53,056 nt of DNA from Pseudomonas fluorescens (lineage in GTDB: Bacteria > Pseudomonadota > Gammaproteobacteria > Pseudomonadales > Pseudomonadaceae), in NCBI RefSeq assembly GCF_902497875.1, contig NZ_CABVHY010000039.1:1-53056 (forward strand), in the 5' to 3' direction. The notes below the pieces were generated by a model. That model was not told the origin of the DNA and did not search any database. It saw nothing but the letters and a program-made list of their open reading frames with translations. The translations under genes were made by a program, and so were the position numbers. Shown piece by piece: positions 52,013 through 53,056 of the stretch (its first letter is position 1; each line of letters starts with the position of its first letter).

Positions 52013-53056
52013 ATGGAATTCACGACTCAACACTTTATCGCGCTTGCGCCGTTGTTGATCACCAGCGCCACGATCATCGTGGTGATGCTGGCCATCGCCT
52101 GGCGTCGCAACCACTCACAGACCTTTCTGCTGTCGGTAGCCGGTCTCAACCTGGCCCTGCTATCGATCCTCCCTGCCTTGAAAGTCGCGCCTCTGGTCGT
52201 GACTCCACTGCTGCAGATCGATAGCTTCGCCTGCCTCTACATGGCGCTGATCCTGGTCGCCACGCTGGCGTGTGTAACCCTCGCCCACGCCTACCTCGGC
52301 GATGGCGGTTCGGGTTACCCGGGCAACCGCGAAGAGCTGTACCTGCTGATCCTGATGGCTGCGGCCGGTGGCCTGGTACTGGTCAGCGCGCAGCACCTGG
52401 CCGGCTTGTTCGTCGGTCTGGAACTGCTTTCGGTACCGGTCTACGGCCTGGTGGCCTATGCCTTCTTCAACAAGCGTTCGCTGGAAGCCGGCATCAAGTA
52501 CATGGTGCTGTCGGCCGCCGGCTCGGCGTTCCTGTTGTTCGGCATGGCGCTGCTTTACGCAGAAGCCGGCAGCATGAGCTTCAGCGGCATCGGCCAGGCA
52601 CTGGCCGCTACCGGTCTGCCTAACCCGATCGCGCAACTGGGCCTGGCCATGATGCTGATCGGCCTGGCGTTCAAGCTGTCGCTGGTACCCTTCCACCTCT
52701 GGACCCCGGACGTCTACGAAGGTGCTCCGGCACCCGTGGCGGCGTTCCTGGCGACGGCGGCGAAAGTCGCAGTGTTCGCGGTGATGGTGCGGCTGTTCCA
52801 AATCTCGCCAGTGGCCAACAGCGGTGTCCTGAGCAACGTACTGACCATTATCGCCATCGCGTCGATCCTGTTCGGTAACCTGCTGGCGCTGACCCAGAGC
52901 AACCTCAAGCGTCTGCTGGGTTACTCGTCCATCGCGCACTTCGGTTACCTGCTGATCGCCCTGGTGGCGAGCAAGGGTCTGGCGATGGAAGCCATCGGCG
53001 TGTACCTGGTCACCTACGTGATCACCAGCCTCGGCGCGTTCGGCGTGATCACCCTG
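52013..53056 (+). CDS. nuoN: NADH-quinone oxidoreductase subunit N (3' end outside the window)
   Basis: The ATG at 52013 starts MEFTTQHFIALAPLLITSATIIVVMLAIAWRRNH; 348 codons are present and the frame is still open at the window edge. The full protein is usually about 485 residues, so roughly 140 are missing. Membrane helices and the antiporter-like signatures (LAGLFVGLELLSVPVYGLVAYAF; GLAFKLSLVPFHLWTPDVYEGAPAPVAAFLATAAKVAVF) are clear. It is the last gene of the nuo operon. Confidence 0.94.
   Translation, partial: MEFTTQHFIALAPLLITSATIIVVMLAIAWRRNHSQTFLLSVAGLNLALLSILPALKVAPLVVTPLLQIDSFACLYMALILVATLACVTLAHAYLGDGGSGYPGNREELYLLILMAAAGGLVLVSAQHLAGLFVGLELLSVPVYGLVAYAFFNKRSLEAGIKYMVLSAAGSAFLLFGMALLYAEAGSMSFSGIGQALAATGLPNPIAQLGLAMMLIGLAFKLSLVPFHLWTPDVYEGAPAPVAAFLATAAKVAVFAVMVRLFQISPVANSGVLSNVLTIIAIASILFGNLLALTQSNLKRLLGYSSIAHFGYLLIALVASKGLAMEAIGVYLVTYVITSLGAFGVITL

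Noticed and set aside
1..53056. CRISPR array, prophage, toxin-antitoxin, biosynthetic cluster or other defence system
   Set aside because: No spaced repeat array, no phage structural or integrase genes, no toxin-antitoxin-like pair and no synthase modules were seen; the intergenic repeats are REP/BIME type.

Overview
The window is a chromosomal segment of a Pseudomonas, most likely of the P. fluorescens species complex. This rests on gene content (fused nuoCD, two isocitrate dehydrogenase isozymes, the bpt gene beside aat), high GC coding sequence, and several families of long intergenic inverted repeats of the REP/BIME kind typical of that group. No plasmid, phage, CRISPR array, rRNA or tRNA gene was seen.

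Layout. (1) 1-7.4 kb is accessory and partly decayed: the 3' part of a frameshifted IS4-family transposase, a DUF2784 membrane protein, a run of three gene remnants on the minus strand (1332-1920), a TetR regulator facing an NmrA-like NAD(P)-binding protein with two related operator-like palindromes between them, a two-domain universal stress protein, several small hypotheticals and a DUF1275 membrane protein. (2) 7.4-11 kb: tusDCBE, a sulfur relay for tRNA 2-thiouridine, translationally coupled to ybiB, then a glutathionyl-hydroquinone reductase. (3) 11-25 kb, in an order close to the E. coli 19-20 min region: cysG, serS, crcB, rarA, lolA, ftsK (minus), trxB, aat, bpt, infA (plus), clpA, clpS (minus), cspD (plus). 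It holds the N-degron taggers (Aat, Bpt) and the machinery that reads and destroys tagged proteins (ClpS, ClpA). (4) 25-35 kb: icd and the monomeric idh, divergent; then nudJ, mnmA, hflD, purB, roxA and a GNAT acetyltransferase. MnmA is the end user of the sulfur carried by the Tus relay. (5) 35-38 kb: a small exported secretin-N-like protein and aceA (isocitrate lyase), which competes with the two IDHs for isocitrate. (6) 38.5 kb to the end: the nuo operon A-B-CD-E-F-G-H-I-J-K-L-M-N for respiratory complex I; nuoN runs off the window.

Most of the window is conserved housekeeping sequence. I found no convincing new multi-gene system. The parts most worth a second look are the decayed minus-strand operon near the IS remnant, the TetR/NmrA operator pair, a perfect hairpin with a GAGA loop just upstream of the hydroquinone reductase, a palindrome abutting a -10 element in the icd/idh spacer, the 12-bp hairpin inside the nuo operon, and the perfect 27-33 bp inverted repeats between genes.
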